Positions 8,269 to 17,454 of a stretch of 64,000 nt of DNA are shown piece by piece. The notes beneath the pieces are model-generated. The model made no database searches. It was not told the origin of the DNA and saw only the letters and a list, made by a program, of their open reading frames with translations. Made by a program: the position numbers and the translations under genes. The stretch comes from Capsulimonadaceae bacterium. Lineage in GTDB: Bacteria > Armatimonadota > Armatimonadia > Armatimonadales > Capsulimonadaceae. How positions within the stretch are numbered: position 1 is the stretch's first letter; the number at the start of each line of letters is the position of its first letter. Location: assembly GCA_031292625.1 (NCBI GenBank), contig JARLGU010000006.1:114109-178108 (forward strand). The letters are read 5' to 3'.

Positions 8269-9527
8269 TGGCTCTGCTCCCCGAGATCCCCGGCCTGTAG
8301 GTTTGCCGTCGGTTGGGCATCCCAGCCCCACCAGGCGGGCACGCCCGAGGTGTTTAATCTGGTTAAATTCACTACTTGCACCTTCTGGTTCTGATAGCGG
8401 ATAACGGCCTCGCAGGCGACTCCATAGGTCCCGCACTCACCGTAAACGCGAGCGATCCAGGTATCGCTGCCGACCGAAAATAGATCGGCAATTCGCGCCA
8501 ACGCCGCACTCGATACTCCGTTGACCGTGGTCAGCGCTCCCAATGTGCTAAACCCGGAACTCTGCTGCTCCACGATCGATCCCGCAATGTCCTGCTGTAC
8601 CGTCGGCAGAGTCAGCAGAACCCCCTCCGTCACGGTATTTAAGTTGTACTTGCCGGTCACACGAGCCGTGCTGGCCGTAAACTTCACGTTGTTCAGAAGC
8701 GCTCTCTTGTCCGCCGTCGACAGCCCCGGAACAATCAGCAAGGCCTCGAACGTGCGAAACGGAGCCCGCGCGACAATCCGGTAAGCGCTCGCGGAAGTGA
8801 CGCCTGCGCGTATCAAACTCGCCGCGCTGATTGAGCGCGTAGAAACGTTGATCCGAGCCCCTCCGCTCGCGGTCGTGTTCGGCGCGCCGCTGTCTACGGT
8901 CAGGAGAGCCGCAAGCGGCAGCGAAACCCCGTTGGCGTCCGTCGGATATTGGTCCGTCGTCGGCTGAATCGGAGGCGTTTGATAAATCGTCTCAGCTGTC
9001 CAGTTCTTAACGAGCAGCAACTCATCCACGGTATCCAAATTGCCTAACTTCGCGTTGTACGGCTGGTCCAAAGCGTTGTAATAGTCATCTTTCGCACCGT
9101 CGCTCCGCGGCGTCGTTCCCGCGCTGCGCCAGTCGAGCAGGCAGTCAACCTGATCCTGATCCAACGGCAGCGTCATCAATTGCGCCTGCTGCGCCGTATT
9201 CAAATTGATCAGCGAGGCAGCGTCCACGATTTGCAAACGGAAGGTCGAGCCATCATCGAACGCAAATACATCGTCACCCGAGTTGCCAAGCTTGTACCAA
9301 TCGTCGGTCTGCTGCACGACGTTAGGAGTGGCGCTCGACAAGACCGCAAGCGCCCGGGCGATCCCCGCGTCCTCCGCGAACTGAGCTCTCTGACGGCAAA
9401 GAGTGCGTTCCGTGGTCGATAAAGACGCATGCTCGTCCGCCGCCAGGATGGCCATCAGCGCTAGAAGTCCGGCAATCGCCACCAAGGCTTGAACCAATAT
9501 GTAGCCGGCGGACCTCTTTCGCGTCAT
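8265..9527 (-). CDS. gspK: GspK, tip-complex minor pseudopilin
   Basis: 420 aa. The N-terminus MTRKRSAGYILVQALVAIAGLLALMA is a prepilin leader and hydrophobic helix. The large alpha-helical domain with helix-hairpin-helix-like repeats (LINLNTAQQAQLMTLPL, YNLNTVTEGVLLTLP) is characteristic of GspK, which caps the pseudopilus with GspI and GspJ. Residue +5 after the cleavage site is not Glu (GYILVQ), as is usual for GspK. It lies 2 bp after gspJ and overlaps the GspL gene. Confidence 0.88.
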   Translation of the reverse strand: MTRKRSAGYILVQALVAIAGLLALMAILAADEHASLSTTERTLCRQRAQFAEDAGIARALAVLSSATPNVVQQTDDWYKLGNSGDDVFAFDDGSTFRLQIVDAASLINLNTAQQAQLMTLPLDQDQVDCLLDWRSAGTTPRSDGAKDDYYNALDQPYNAKLGNLDTVDELLLVKNWTAETIYQTPPIQPTTDQYPTDANGVSLPLAALLTVDSGAPNTTASGGARINVSTRSISAASLIRAGVTSASAYRIVARAPFRTFEALLIVPGLSTADKRALLNNVKFTASTARVTGKYNLNTVTEGVLLTLPTVQQDIAGSIVEQQSSGFSTLGALTTVNGVSSAALARIADLFSVGSDTWIARVYGECGTYGVACEAVIRYQNQKVQVVNLTRLNTSGVPAWWGWDAQPTANLQAGDLGEQSQ

Positions 9528-9529
9528 TG

Positions 9530-10327
9530 CTAACTCCCCGTCGTCGTGCTCGAATATGGATCGAGCGAATTGACATCGCTGGCCGGGATCGTAACGACGA
9601 ACACGTGAGTCGTTTGATCCGGATCGTCCTTGATCGTATAGCTAATCTGAACCGCCTGAGGCAGCCTCGCGACCCCGGATGTCGTGTCCCAGGCGCTCTC
9701 CCACTGGGTACCGTCGTAAAACTGAAAGCCCATCGACTCGATCGCCGGGTCCAGCACGAACTCCTTGCCTCCCTGCGTCGTGTCCGTATCGCTTGGCCGC
9801 TGTATACGCTCGAACAGGCCCGTCTTATCCCCCGAATCGCCCACCGCGGTGGTCCCGAGAGAAACCTCCGCCAGACCGCCGATCGGTCCGCGCGCGGTCT
9901 GCTGCGTCTCATAATCGTCGTCGCTGTAAAACGTTGACATTGGAATGCCGGCGCCGGTCGTCGTAAACGTCACCCTGTCGCAGCCCAGATCGGTGCTGGT
10001 CCCATTCGTCTCGCTTGTAAAATAGGTTGTCGGCCCGTTCGTGGTGTTTACCGACGCAACGGCTCGTGTTCCGGCCGTCGCAGTCGAGAGCCGCGCTCCC
10101 TCGAACAGCCGCGTCAGTTCTTCCTCCATGTGCGCCGTCGTGTCCGTCTTGGCCAGATCCTGCGTATGACGGCGGTGCATCTGAATTCCGGCCGTAAACG
10201 CATATGTGATTGCGCCTGCAAGGATCGCCGTCATCGCCAACGCCAAAATCAGCTCGACCACGGTAATGCCGGCCTCAGGCCTTCCCGCCGCTCGCCGCCG
10301 CCGCGAGGCATTCGCAACGTCCGTCAT
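9530..10327 (-). CDS. gspJ: GspJ, minor pseudopilin
   Basis: 265 aa. A charged N-terminal leader ends before GITVVELILALAMTAIL, a class III prepilin site with Glu at +5. Then HMEEELTRLFEGARL and a C-terminal beta domain (GFQFYDGTQWESAW) that matches GspJ-type pseudopilins. It sits between gspI (4 bp overlap) and gspK, the conserved I-J-K order. The prepilin peptidase needed to process it is not in this window. Confidence 0.86.
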   Translation of the reverse strand: MTDVANASRRRRAAGRPEAGITVVELILALAMTAILAGAITYAFTAGIQMHRRHTQDLAKTDTTAHMEEELTRLFEGARLSTATAGTRAVASVNTTNGPTTYFTSETNGTSTDLGCDRVTFTTTGAGIPMSTFYSDDDYETQQTARGPIGGLAEVSLGTTAVGDSGDKTGLFERIQRPSDTDTTQGGKEFVLDPAIESMGFQFYDGTQWESAWDTTSGVARLPQAVQISYTIKDDPDQTTHVFVVTIPASDVNSLDPYSSTTTGS

Positions 10328-10779
10328 TGCGTCGTACCTCCCGTCCGGGCAGTGGTCGTCGAGGTGGATGTCGAGGTCAATGTACTTGACGGTATGTAGA
10401 CTAGAGTCGAAACCTCCCGCGTCGCATTTCCTTGCGCAACCGTGACAACAATCTGGTCGACATTGGAAACGCTTGTCGCCTCTACATCGGCCGTCCAGTT
10501 GATGTCCTTGTATCCGCGATCGCTAAAATCGCCGGACGTGCCTTCCTGACTCGGATCGGCGAGTATGCGAAGATCGTTCACCTTTTCCGCCGCCAAACGC
10601 TGCAAGAGCACTGCCTGCCGAGCCTTTATGTCAGCCTGACTGAGCGACCGTATGCCTCCAAGCACCGCAACCACGGCTACGGCAACGAGAACCGTCGTCA
10701 CGAGCACTTCAATGATCGTAAAGCCCTGTTGGTTGCGCCGGCGCATCCGGTCTGGTTGTCCTTTCCGATCGCGCATCAT
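10324..10779 (-). CDS. gspI: GspI, minor pseudopilin
   Basis: 151 aa if started at ATG 10779, which overlaps the gspH stop (ATGA), the coupling used repeatedly in this operon. An internal ATG at 10746, with AAAGGA about 12 bases upstream, would give a more usual short leader (MRRRNQQG before FTIIEVLVTTVL). The prepilin motif has Glu at +5. The rest is a short globular domain (EKVNDLRILADPS) and a Ser/Thr-rich C-terminus. GspI nucleates the tip complex with J and K. Confidence 0.85.
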   Translation of the reverse strand: MMRDRKGQPDRMRRRNQQGFTIIEVLVTTVLVAVAVVAVLGGIRSLSQADIKARQAVLLQRLAAEKVNDLRILADPSQEGTSGDFSDRGYKDINWTADVEATSVSNVDQIVVTVAQGNATREVSTLVYIPSSTLTSTSTSTTTARTGGTTQ

Positions 10780-11366
10780 GTGCGTGTTGCAAGGCTTCCG
10801 GCGTCCCACGTGTCCAGGCTCTGATCAGGAACATCTCCCGAAATCCACTGCGATGTGGCGTGGTCGCTGATCACCAGCGACATATGCGCCGCGCCCTCGC
10901 CGAAATCCAACTCGCCTTTATCCGAACTGTCGTCGGGATAGACCATCCACTCCCACGTTCCCTCATTTGACATCGTGCCGTTAATCTCAGCGTTGCGGAT
11001 CCTCAGATCGTCGCCGAGCTGGATCTCCTTGATCTGATCCGCCTGGCTGTCCGTCGTCACCGCGCCAGTCGTATCAGGCGTTACGGATTCCTCGACGAGC
11101 GAGCTGCCCGTCGCTCTGATGCGCACCGGCATTCCGAGCGCGACTGCCTGCATCGCGGCGTCGGCGGGCAACCGAGCGATTTGCGCCTCCGTGTCCGATT
11201 CGGCGCGCGAACGCTCGTAAGCGACGACGCGCGGAAGAGCTGCCGCCGCGGCGATCAAGAGGATGGCCATAACCACCGTCATCTCGATCATGGTCGCCCC
11301 AGAACGCTCGCGCCTCAACCGTGCTCCGCGGCGCCCGTCATTGATCGCTCGTGATGTCGGCCGCAT
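10776..11366 (-). CDS. gspH: GspH, minor pseudopilin
   Basis: 196 aa from ATG 11366, preceded by GGAGAAGG; an earlier in-frame start at 11390 has no ribosome-binding site. The prepilin helix ATMIEMTVVMAILLIAAAAALP has Glu at +5 and is preceded by a very basic leader. The C-terminal domain is beta-rich (EIQLGDDLRIRNAEI, WEWMVYPDDSSDKG), as in GspH, which joins the main pseudopilus to the tip. It overlaps gspG by 29 bp and gspI by 4 bp. Confidence 0.84.
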   Translation of the reverse strand: MRPTSRAINDGRRGARLRRERSGATMIEMTVVMAILLIAAAAALPRVVAYERSRAESDTEAQIARLPADAAMQAVALGMPVRIRATGSSLVEESVTPDTTGAVTTDSQADQIKEIQLGDDLRIRNAEINGTMSNEGTWEWMVYPDDSSDKGELDFGEGAAHMSLVISDHATSQWISGDVPDQSLDTWDAGSLATRT

Positions 11367-11772
11367 TGCCTTCTCCACCCGGCTGACCATCGGCGCCGTA
11401 GGACGTGATCAGGAAATCCTGCCCCGAAGGACCGGGCGACTGGTAAACGTAATCGTTGCCCCACGGATCCTTCGATAGGTCCTTGGTAAGATACGGTCCC
11501 TTCCAGCGCGGGCAGTCGCTCGGCTGGTTCTGCAGCGCGGACAGCCCCTCTTCCGTCGTCGGGAAGCGGTCGTTGTCGAGGCGGAACTGTTGCAAGCTGC
11601 TCGAAAGCGTTGCGATGTCGCTCTTCGCCGTGGCAACCTTAGCGTCGTCAGCGCGCCCAAGCAGCCTGGGGATGATCAGCGAGGCCAGAATCGCCAGGAT
11701 CAAAATAACGACCAGCATCTCGATGAGCGTAAATGCGTGGCGTGCTCGTTGATTTCTATATTTCATCATCAT
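11338..11772 (-). CDS. gspG: GspG, major pseudopilin
   Basis: 144 aa, the usual length. Leader MMMKYRNQRARHA, then FTLIEMLVVILILAILASLI with Glu at +5, then the GspG core: FRLDNDRFPTTEEGLSAL, WKGPYLTKDLSKDPWGNDY and a C-terminal acidic loop (YGADGQPGGEGNAADI) that binds calcium in characterised GspG proteins. It builds the pseudopilus shaft. Unlike the four H-X9-DG pilins elsewhere in the window, its hydrophobic helix uses GC-rich codons. Confidence 0.96.
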   Translation of the reverse strand: MMMKYRNQRARHAFTLIEMLVVILILAILASLIIPRLLGRADDAKVATAKSDIATLSSSLQQFRLDNDRFPTTEEGLSALQNQPSDCPRWKGPYLTKDLSKDPWGNDYVYQSPGPSGQDFLITSYGADGQPGGEGNAADITSDQ

Positions 11773-11802
11773 TTATATGCATCCAAGCCAGGCCGGGCCT
11801 GG

Positions 11803-13026
11803 TTATTTCACCAGGTTCTGCGCCTGGTAGATCGGTAGCAGCACCGAAAGAACGACAAAGCCCACGACGGTTCCCATGCTCAGGACGATGATGGGCTCAA
11901 CCAGCGAGACCAAGCGGCGCATGCCTGTGTCGACTTCAAAATCGAGGTTGTCGGCGACGCGGCCGAGCATTTTGGGCAGATCGCCAGTCTCCTCGCCGAC
12001 CGCGACCATGTGCGTAAGAACAGGAGGAAATGCGCCCGAGTTGCGCATGGCTTCCGCGATCGGACGACCGGCGCGAACCTCCTCCTCAACCGCCTCCGCG
12101 CTCGTCAAAAACACCTTGTTGTTTGCCGATAAGCCGGCGATCTGAAGCGCATCCAGGATCGGAACGCCGCCGAACACCAGCGTGCCAAGCACCCTGGCGA
12201 ACCGCGAAACCGTCGCCTTTTCGATGACCGTTCCGACAATCGGGGCCGAAAGAAGGAAACGGTCGCGGGAGACAGCGCCGGCGGGGGTCGCAAACCACGC
12301 CTTGAGTCCTACGACGACCACGACGACAAAGCCGGCAATCACAGCCCAGTTATGCGTCATGAAATCCGAGCCCGACAACAGCAACCGCGTCGTCATAGGC
12401 AAGTCGCTGCCCATGTCCTTAAATACACCCGACATTCTGGGGAGCACGAACATGATCAGGAACGTAATCACGCCAAACGCGGTCACCGCGAGCAATGTAG
12501 GATAAACCAATGCGCTTACAATCTGGCCGCGCCGCGTGACTTCCTTTTCCTGGTAATCCGCAAGCCGTCCGGCCACCTCGCCAAACTGGCCGCTGGCCTC
12601 GCCGGCGCGCAATGTCTGCGTGAACAAGTCGTTGAAATATTTGGGGTGCTTCGCGAGCGCCTGACTGACCGGCATGCCTGAACGCACGTCCACAAGCGCC
12701 TCTTCGCATATCCGCTTGAGGACGCCGCTCTCCGATTGCTCCGCGACGACGTTCAACACGCGATCGAGCGGCAGACCTGCTTGCGCAAGGTCCGCGAGTC
12801 GGCGGGTGAACAAAGCGATGTCCTGCGCGGAGGGGCCCCGGCCGGACCCCGAGGATGCCGATTTCGCATCGGAGGTCGCCGACGCGACGATCCGGATATC
12901 CAGCACAAAACGCCCTTCGGCCGCCAGCGTCGCCACTGCCGCGTCGCGCGTCTCCGCATCGACCGCGCCGGTGCGACGGATTCCCGCCGAATCGAGGGCG
13001 GTGTACGCGAACGTCTGCTGAGCCAT
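11803..13026 (-). CDS. gspF: GspF, inner-membrane platform protein
   Basis: 407 aa, full length. Two tandem GspF/PilC cytoplasmic domains (about residues 70-195 and 275-400) each precede membrane helices (LLAVTAFGVITFLIMFVLP; SLVEPIIVLSMGTVVGFVVLSVLLPIY). An N-terminal FAYTALDSAGIRRTGAVDAE domain is typical. FTRRLADLAQAGLPLDRVL is a family signature. The start shares one base with the gspE stop (TGATG). It transmits the GspE motor movement to pseudopilins. Confidence 0.95.
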   Translation of the reverse strand: MAQQTFAYTALDSAGIRRTGAVDAETRDAAVATLAAEGRFVLDIRIVASATSDAKSASSGSGRGPSAQDIALFTRRLADLAQAGLPLDRVLNVVAEQSESGVLKRICEEALVDVRSGMPVSQALAKHPKYFNDLFTQTLRAGEASGQFGEVAGRLADYQEKEVTRRGQIVSALVYPTLLAVTAFGVITFLIMFVLPRMSGVFKDMGSDLPMTTRLLLSGSDFMTHNWAVIAGFVVVVVVGLKAWFATPAGAVSRDRFLLSAPIVGTVIEKATVSRFARVLGTLVFGGVPILDALQIAGLSANNKVFLTSAEAVEEEVRAGRPIAEAMRNSGAFPPVLTHMVAVGEETGDLPKMLGRVADNLDFEVDTGMRRLVSLVEPIIVLSMGTVVGFVVLSVLLPIYQAQNLVK

Positions 13027-14612
13027 CAGAAGGACTCCCTCGCGCAGACGCGCATCACTTCTTCGGGTGTCGTCTTGCCTTCCAAAACCGCAATCTGACC
13101 GTCGCCGATCAGCGTTCGCATCGCCTGATCCCGAACCGCAACATCCTTCATGTCGTTGGAGGACGAGCGATCGACGGTCATCCGCCGGATCGTTTCATCC
13201 ACGACGAAGAGTTCGTAAAGCCCGACGCGGCCGCGATATCCCGTGTGCTGACACTTATCGCACCCCCGGCCCCGGCGGAACGGCGCGGGCCGCGACCAAT
13301 CGCTGCCGGAAATACCGATTGCACGCAACAAATCCGGTGACGGTTCATCCGGCTCCGCGCAGTTCTGGCATACGCGCCGTACGAGCCGCTGAGCTACCGC
13401 GCCGATCAGCGAGGACGCCACCAGGTACGGTTCGACCCCCATGTCGAGCAACCGAGTCACCGCCCCCGCCGCATCGTTCGTGTGCAGCGTGCTGAACACA
13501 AGGTGACCGGTCAGGGCGGCGTGGATCGCGATCTCGGCCGTCTCAAAGTCGCGGATTTCACCGACCATGATGATGTCCGGATCCTGGCGAACGATGCTCC
13601 GCAAACCGTTGGCGAACGTCAATCCGATCTGTGGGCGCACCTGGATCTGTCCGATGCCCGCAACCTGATACTCAACCGGATCCTCAATCGTCAAAATGTT
13701 CGTGGTCGGCGACCAGATTTCTTGCAGCGATGCGTAGAGCGACGTAGACTTTCCTGACCCGGTCGGCCCCGTTGCGAGGATGACGCCGTGCGGCAGCTTG
13801 ATCATCCTCCTATAACGTTCGAGCGTGTCCAAGCGCATGCCCAGGTCTTCTAGACCGAGCATCGCGGTGCCTTTGTCCAAAATTCGCATCACGGCGCGCT
13901 CGCCGTAGACAGTTGGGACGATGCTGACGCGAACGTCGATATTGCGTCCGGCAATCACGATCCGGATACGCCCGTCCTGAGGCAAGCGGCGCTCGGCGAT
14001 GTTCATTTCGCCCAAAATCTTTAGGCGCGAGACGATTGCCGCGTGCATTCGCTTTGGCGGCGTCATCACATCGCGCAGCATGCCGTCAACGCGATAGCGC
14101 ACCTTCATGTCGCGCTCGTAAGGCTCAATGTGGATGTCGCTCGCGAGGTCGCGCACCGCCTGGGCGAAGATCAAGTTGACCATCTGCACCACTGCGGTCT
14201 CGCCAGCCATCTTCTGCAGGTCCGCGAGATCCGTCGTCTCGTCCAGTTCCATGCCGGCGACGCCGTCGTCGCCCTGACCGGGCAAGCCCGCGAGAATACG
14301 CTCAAGGAAGATCTCTTCGATCTTCTCCTTCACGAGGTTCGGCGCAGCAAGAACGGCTCTCGTCGGCCGATTGATCAGCACGCCGAGATCGTCAACCGCA
14401 ACCAGCGATTCAGCCGAGCCGATTGCGACAACGAGGACATCGCCTTCCAGGCGAACTGGAAGGGCCTGGTTCTTGAGCGCAAAATCGCCAGGCGAAAGCT
14501 CGATTGCCTCGTTCGTCGGCTTCTCTTCCTCAAGATCGACCCACTCGAAACCGTCATTGCGAGCGAGATCGGCCAACGAAACCCCTTGCTGATTGAACGA
14601 TGATGTAATCAT
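13026..14612 (-). CDS. gspE: GspE, T2SS assembly ATPase
   Basis: 528 aa. Cytoplasmic hexameric motor. An N-terminal GspE-N/MshEN-type domain (about residues 8-120) is followed by the ATPase core: SDIHIEPYERDMKVRYRVDG, Walker A GPTGSGKS (about 281-288), Asp box TIEDPVEY, Walker B VGEIRDFETAEIA and His box LVFSTLHTNDA. A zinc module has CQNC near residue 416 and CDKC near 451, as in GspE/PilB. It is the first gene of the operon. No strong ribosome-binding site precedes the ATG; a candidate -10 lies about 150 bases upstream. Confidence 0.96.
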   Translation of the reverse strand: MITSSFNQQGVSLADLARNDGFEWVDLEEEKPTNEAIELSPGDFALKNQALPVRLEGDVLVVAIGSAESLVAVDDLGVLINRPTRAVLAAPNLVKEKIEEIFLERILAGLPGQGDDGVAGMELDETTDLADLQKMAGETAVVQMVNLIFAQAVRDLASDIHIEPYERDMKVRYRVDGMLRDVMTPPKRMHAAIVSRLKILGEMNIAERRLPQDGRIRIVIAGRNIDVRVSIVPTVYGERAVMRILDKGTAMLGLEDLGMRLDTLERYRRMIKLPHGVILATGPTGSGKSTSLYASLQEIWSPTTNILTIEDPVEYQVAGIGQIQVRPQIGLTFANGLRSIVRQDPDIIMVGEIRDFETAEIAIHAALTGHLVFSTLHTNDAAGAVTRLLDMGVEPYLVASSLIGAVAQRLVRRVCQNCAEPDEPSPDLLRAIGISGSDWSRPAPFRRGRGCDKCQHTGYRGRVGLYELFVVDETIRRMTVDRSSSNDMKDVAVRDQAMRTLIGDGQIAVLEGKTTPEEVMRVCARESF

Positions 14613-15122
14613 ACGAATATTTAGAGGCTAACTCCAACCGTACTAGACGACGGCCACTACAGCGAAAGTTCATTTCCGGCGCACAATTATTAAGGCCGCT
14701 ATCTATTTTACCACTGCTTCCGGTCGATCGCCCGGCGACGCCCAACGCCCGCCAGAAAGCACATAGTATAGGATAGAGTACGCGAATGAAAGAGTTGTGA
14801 AGGAAGCGCGCAGTTTGCAACGATCCAGGAGCCACGTCGTTTTTTGCTTAGTAGGCTACGATTGGACAACAGATGCGGGATTCCTTGTTTCGCGACGATC
14901 TTTTCCCGCGCAAGGTTGTCGAAGGGCTCATAAGATTCATCGGAATATTGTTACCGTAATATTAAAGTGCCCCACTCTTGCGCTATAATGTGGTATCTTT
15001 TCGCGACGAAACCGCTTAGATTATTGTTGAGTGTCTTACGAACAAGATGACTGCAAAGGCCGCTCCGTCCTCCCGTCGTCTCATCTCCCCCGTAAGACTT
15101 GAAGGTCCGCAGGCTACAGCAT
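14613..15122. promoter_or_regulatory. Divergent promoter region, T2SS operon and DUF6785 gene
   Basis: 510 bases without a gene. On the minus strand a TATACT hexamer (14765-14770) is a candidate -10 for the T2SS operon, leaving a leader of about 150 bases; its -35 is weak. On the plus strand TATAAT at 14984-14989 is a candidate -10 for the membrane-protein gene, with a poor -35 (ATTAAA) 17 bases upstream. AACGA/TCGTT with a following T-run near 14818-14845 could be a small terminator. Confidence 0.4.
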
Positions 15123-17126
15123 ATGATCAACCCATCCGCCAAACCCGCACGTTCCGAAGACCCGGCCGACATCGTTCCCAAGAAGTCGGGCACGATCGTC
15201 ACGATCCGCTCGTTCGTTACTGGACTCCTTCTCTCGATCCTTGTCGATTACTGGATCCAGGCTGCCGAGCTCATCATGGGACAGCGGCAGGGACACACGG
15301 CGCTCGCCAACACGGCAATTCCCGTGGGGCCTTTCTCAGTGTTCTTCGTCGTGGCGGCCATTAATATCCTATGCCGCGCCGCTCTGCCGGGATTTGCCTA
15401 CACGACGGGCGAGATGATCACCGTGTACGTCATGATGACGACATCCTGCGTGCTCTCCTCCTCGGGCCAGCTCCAGTTCCTGATCCCGACGATTACGGCC
15501 GCCTGGCATTACGCGACCACTGAGAACCATTGGGGCATTCTGTTCTTCCGCTTCATTCCGCACTGGCTCGCGCAGACCGATCCGGATGTCCTCGATGGCT
15601 TCTACAAGGGCGGAACGAAACTTCCCGTCTTGGCATGGGCGCCGCAGATCGCCGCGTGGGCTGGCTTCATGACCGCTCTCGCCGGCGCATCGTTCTGCAT
15701 CGTCGCGATCCTCCGGCGGCGATGGGTCGATCAGGAGAAACTCAGCTTCCCTACAGTGGCGCTGCCGCTCGCGATCGCAAACCAGGAATCGTCCACTCCG
15801 ATCTTCCGCGAAAAGCTCTTCTGGCTCGCGTTTCTTATCCCATTCGCGGTATCGGCCGTCAACACGCTCAGCTTGAATCAGCCCGCAATTCCGATCATCA
15901 ACCTGCGCTCGGCCCCGATGTTCCCGAATATCGTCCTCGACCGCCCGTGGAGCGCGCTCGGCGACCTCAGGATCTCGTTCTATCCCTTCGTCATCGGCAT
16001 CGCGTACTTCGCGCCGCTGGAAGTCAGCTTCTCGTGCTGGTTTTTCTACCTTCTGACTCTCGCCCAGAAAGTCGTCGGATCGGCGGCCGGTTACGACACC
16101 ATGGTCAAGGGCGCCCATCACGCGTCGTTCCCGTATATCGGCAACCAGGGCGCGGGCGCATTCATCGGCCTCGCGCTCGTTTCGATCGTCAGCGCCTGGC
16201 CGCACATCAAGCAGGTTTTTCTCAAGGCAATCGGCCGCAATCCATCCATGGACGATAGCGAGGAGCCGGTCAGCTACCGGTTCGCCGTCGTCGGCCTGAT
16301 CCTCTGCGTCGCCTTCATGGCTGGCTTTAGCATCAAGGCAGGAATGAGCCCCCTCTTCGCCCTCATCGTGATCGGCCTGGGCCTGACCTATATGATCGCC
16401 GCAACGCGCATCCGGGCGGAGACCGGCGATGCCTGGTTGTTCGGCCCCGAGTGCGATGTCAACACGTTGATGACATCCACGCTCGGCAGCCAACTCCTTT
16501 CAGCGCCCGATCTGACGATCCTCGCGTATTTGCGTCCGGTCCTCGCCAACTTCGATCTGCGCTGCATTACGATGCCCCACCAGCTCGAAGCGTTTAAGAT
16601 GGCGCAGGAGCTCAATGTCTCCCGGCGCAAGGTCGCGGGCGCGATCATCCTTGCGACTGTCGTCGGCATCGTCGTCTCGTTCTTCATCACGCTCTCGGTC
16701 TGGCACGCCTACGGAGCCGAGGCGCGCACCGAGCCGTGGCGGACGTTGCAGGGAAGGTTTGCGTTCGACTCGCTAGCCGACACGCTGCGCACCCGCAGCA
16801 CGATCGACATCCCGGGCCTGGGAGCGGTCGGCTTCGGCATCCTGGTCACCGCCGCGCTGAGCATCCTTCGGATGCGCTTCGTTTGGTGGCCGTTCCATCC
16901 GGTCGGCTATGCCGTGGCGAACACGTCGACAATGGGCTCCGTATGGGTGCCGTTCCTCCTGGCGTGGCTGGTAAAGACGATGGCGTTGCGCTACGGCGGC
17001 GCGAAGTTCTACCGGCAAACCCAGCCGTTCTTCCTCGGCCTGATCGCCGGAGACCTGATCGGCGGCGGCTTCTTCACCGCCCTGGGCGCGTTCACGGGGA
17101 TCAACGTCTACCCGATCAATTGGTAG
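15123..17126 (+). CDS. Polytopic membrane protein, DUF6785/DUF6784 type
   Basis: 667 aa from ATG 15123; an upstream in-frame TTG at 15099 is less likely. Many membrane helices, for example FVTGLLLSILVDYWI, FSVFFVVAAINILC, AAWAGFMTALAGASFCIVAIL and AGAIILATVVGIVVSFFITL. The loop patterns (AYTTGEMITVYVMM, SSGQLQFLIPTI, HPVGYAVANT near the C-terminus) fit the DUF6785 family, abundant in Armatimonadota and Planctomycetes and often beside carbohydrate genes. A transport role is suspected but unproven. It stands alone, convergent with the DUF5054 gene. Confidence 0.75.
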   Translation: MINPSAKPARSEDPADIVPKKSGTIVTIRSFVTGLLLSILVDYWIQAAELIMGQRQGHTALANTAIPVGPFSVFFVVAAINILCRAALPGFAYTTGEMITVYVMMTTSCVLSSSGQLQFLIPTITAAWHYATTENHWGILFFRFIPHWLAQTDPDVLDGFYKGGTKLPVLAWAPQIAAWAGFMTALAGASFCIVAILRRRWVDQEKLSFPTVALPLAIANQESSTPIFREKLFWLAFLIPFAVSAVNTLSLNQPAIPIINLRSAPMFPNIVLDRPWSALGDLRISFYPFVIGIAYFAPLEVSFSCWFFYLLTLAQKVVGSAAGYDTMVKGAHHASFPYIGNQGAGAFIGLALVSIVSAWPHIKQVFLKAIGRNPSMDDSEEPVSYRFAVVGLILCVAFMAGFSIKAGMSPLFALIVIGLGLTYMIAATRIRAETGDAWLFGPECDVNTLMTSTLGSQLLSAPDLTILAYLRPVLANFDLRCITMPHQLEAFKMAQELNVSRRKVAGAIILATVVGIVVSFFITLSVWHAYGAEARTEPWRTLQGRFAFDSLADTLRTRSTIDIPGLGAVGFGILVTAALSILRMRFVWWPFHPVGYAVANTSTMGSVWVPFLLAWLVKTMALRYGGAKFYRQTQPFFLGLIAGDLIGGGFFTALGAFTGINVYPINW

Positions 17127-17250
17127 GGAAATACGGAAGCCCGATTGCGCGACGAGCTGCAGACAATCGAACGCAACGGAACGTTGGCCCTGGCAGGGTA
17201 GATTGCCTAAAAGTGCGTGTATTAAACTGGCGCATTGCGAAAAGGATTCA

Positions 17251-17280
17251 GGACGGCTCGTGCCGCCAGGGGATTCTTTC
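17251..17280 (+). repeat. Terminator-like repeat, copy 1
   Basis: Contains GACGGCTCGTGCCGCC, identical over 16 bases to 30580-30596, followed by a G-run and ATT-TTT in both. CGGC-TCGT-GCCG can fold. It lies about 125 bases after the DUF6785 stop, so it may terminate that transcript. Confidence 0.5.
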
Positions 17281-17293
17281 GCCTGCGCCGCGT

Positions 17294-17392
17294 TCACGGC
17301 GGTGACTTACGACGCTTCGTCAAAACGCGTACGGCATTTTGCCGCTAACGTCCAATTCCAGCGTACGTCGTGAAGCGTTCAAACCGCTGTGA
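17294..17392. repeat. Long imperfect inverted repeat between convergent genes
   Basis: TCACGGCGGT (17294-17303) mirrors ACCGCTGTGA (17383-17392) with one mismatch. CGCTTC (17313-17318) mirrors GAAGCG (17372-17377), CGTACG (17328-17333) mirrors CGTACG (17362-17367), and GGCA/TGCC lies at the centre. Nested pairs would give a long branched hairpin in either transcript. It could be a bidirectional terminator or a degenerate small mobile element. Confidence 0.5.
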
Positions 17393-17403
17393 CGGCCCTT
17401 TTT

Positions 17404-17441
17404 CAAAAATGGCCACGGCGGCCAGGAAGCCGTCTTACAAG
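17404..17441 (+). repeat. Short dyad element, copy C (divergent)
   Basis: CAAAAATGGCCACGGCGGCC followed by a GCCGTCTTAC end resembles the elements at 1760 and 51095 (A-run, GGCCA...GGCC, then TCTTA). Similarity is weaker, so membership in that family is tentative. Confidence 0.3.
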
Positions 17442-17454
17442 AACTTTCGATTCT

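Noticed and set aside
14818..14990. Possible riboswitch in the long T2SS/DUF6785 intergenic region
   Set aside because: Only one small hairpin and T-run; no conserved riboswitch core recognised.
15369..16493. Long open frame on the minus strand opposite the DUF6785 gene
   Set aside because: Highly charged, Arg/Asp/Glu-rich composition without domains; a by-product of GC-biased codons in the real plus-strand membrane protein.
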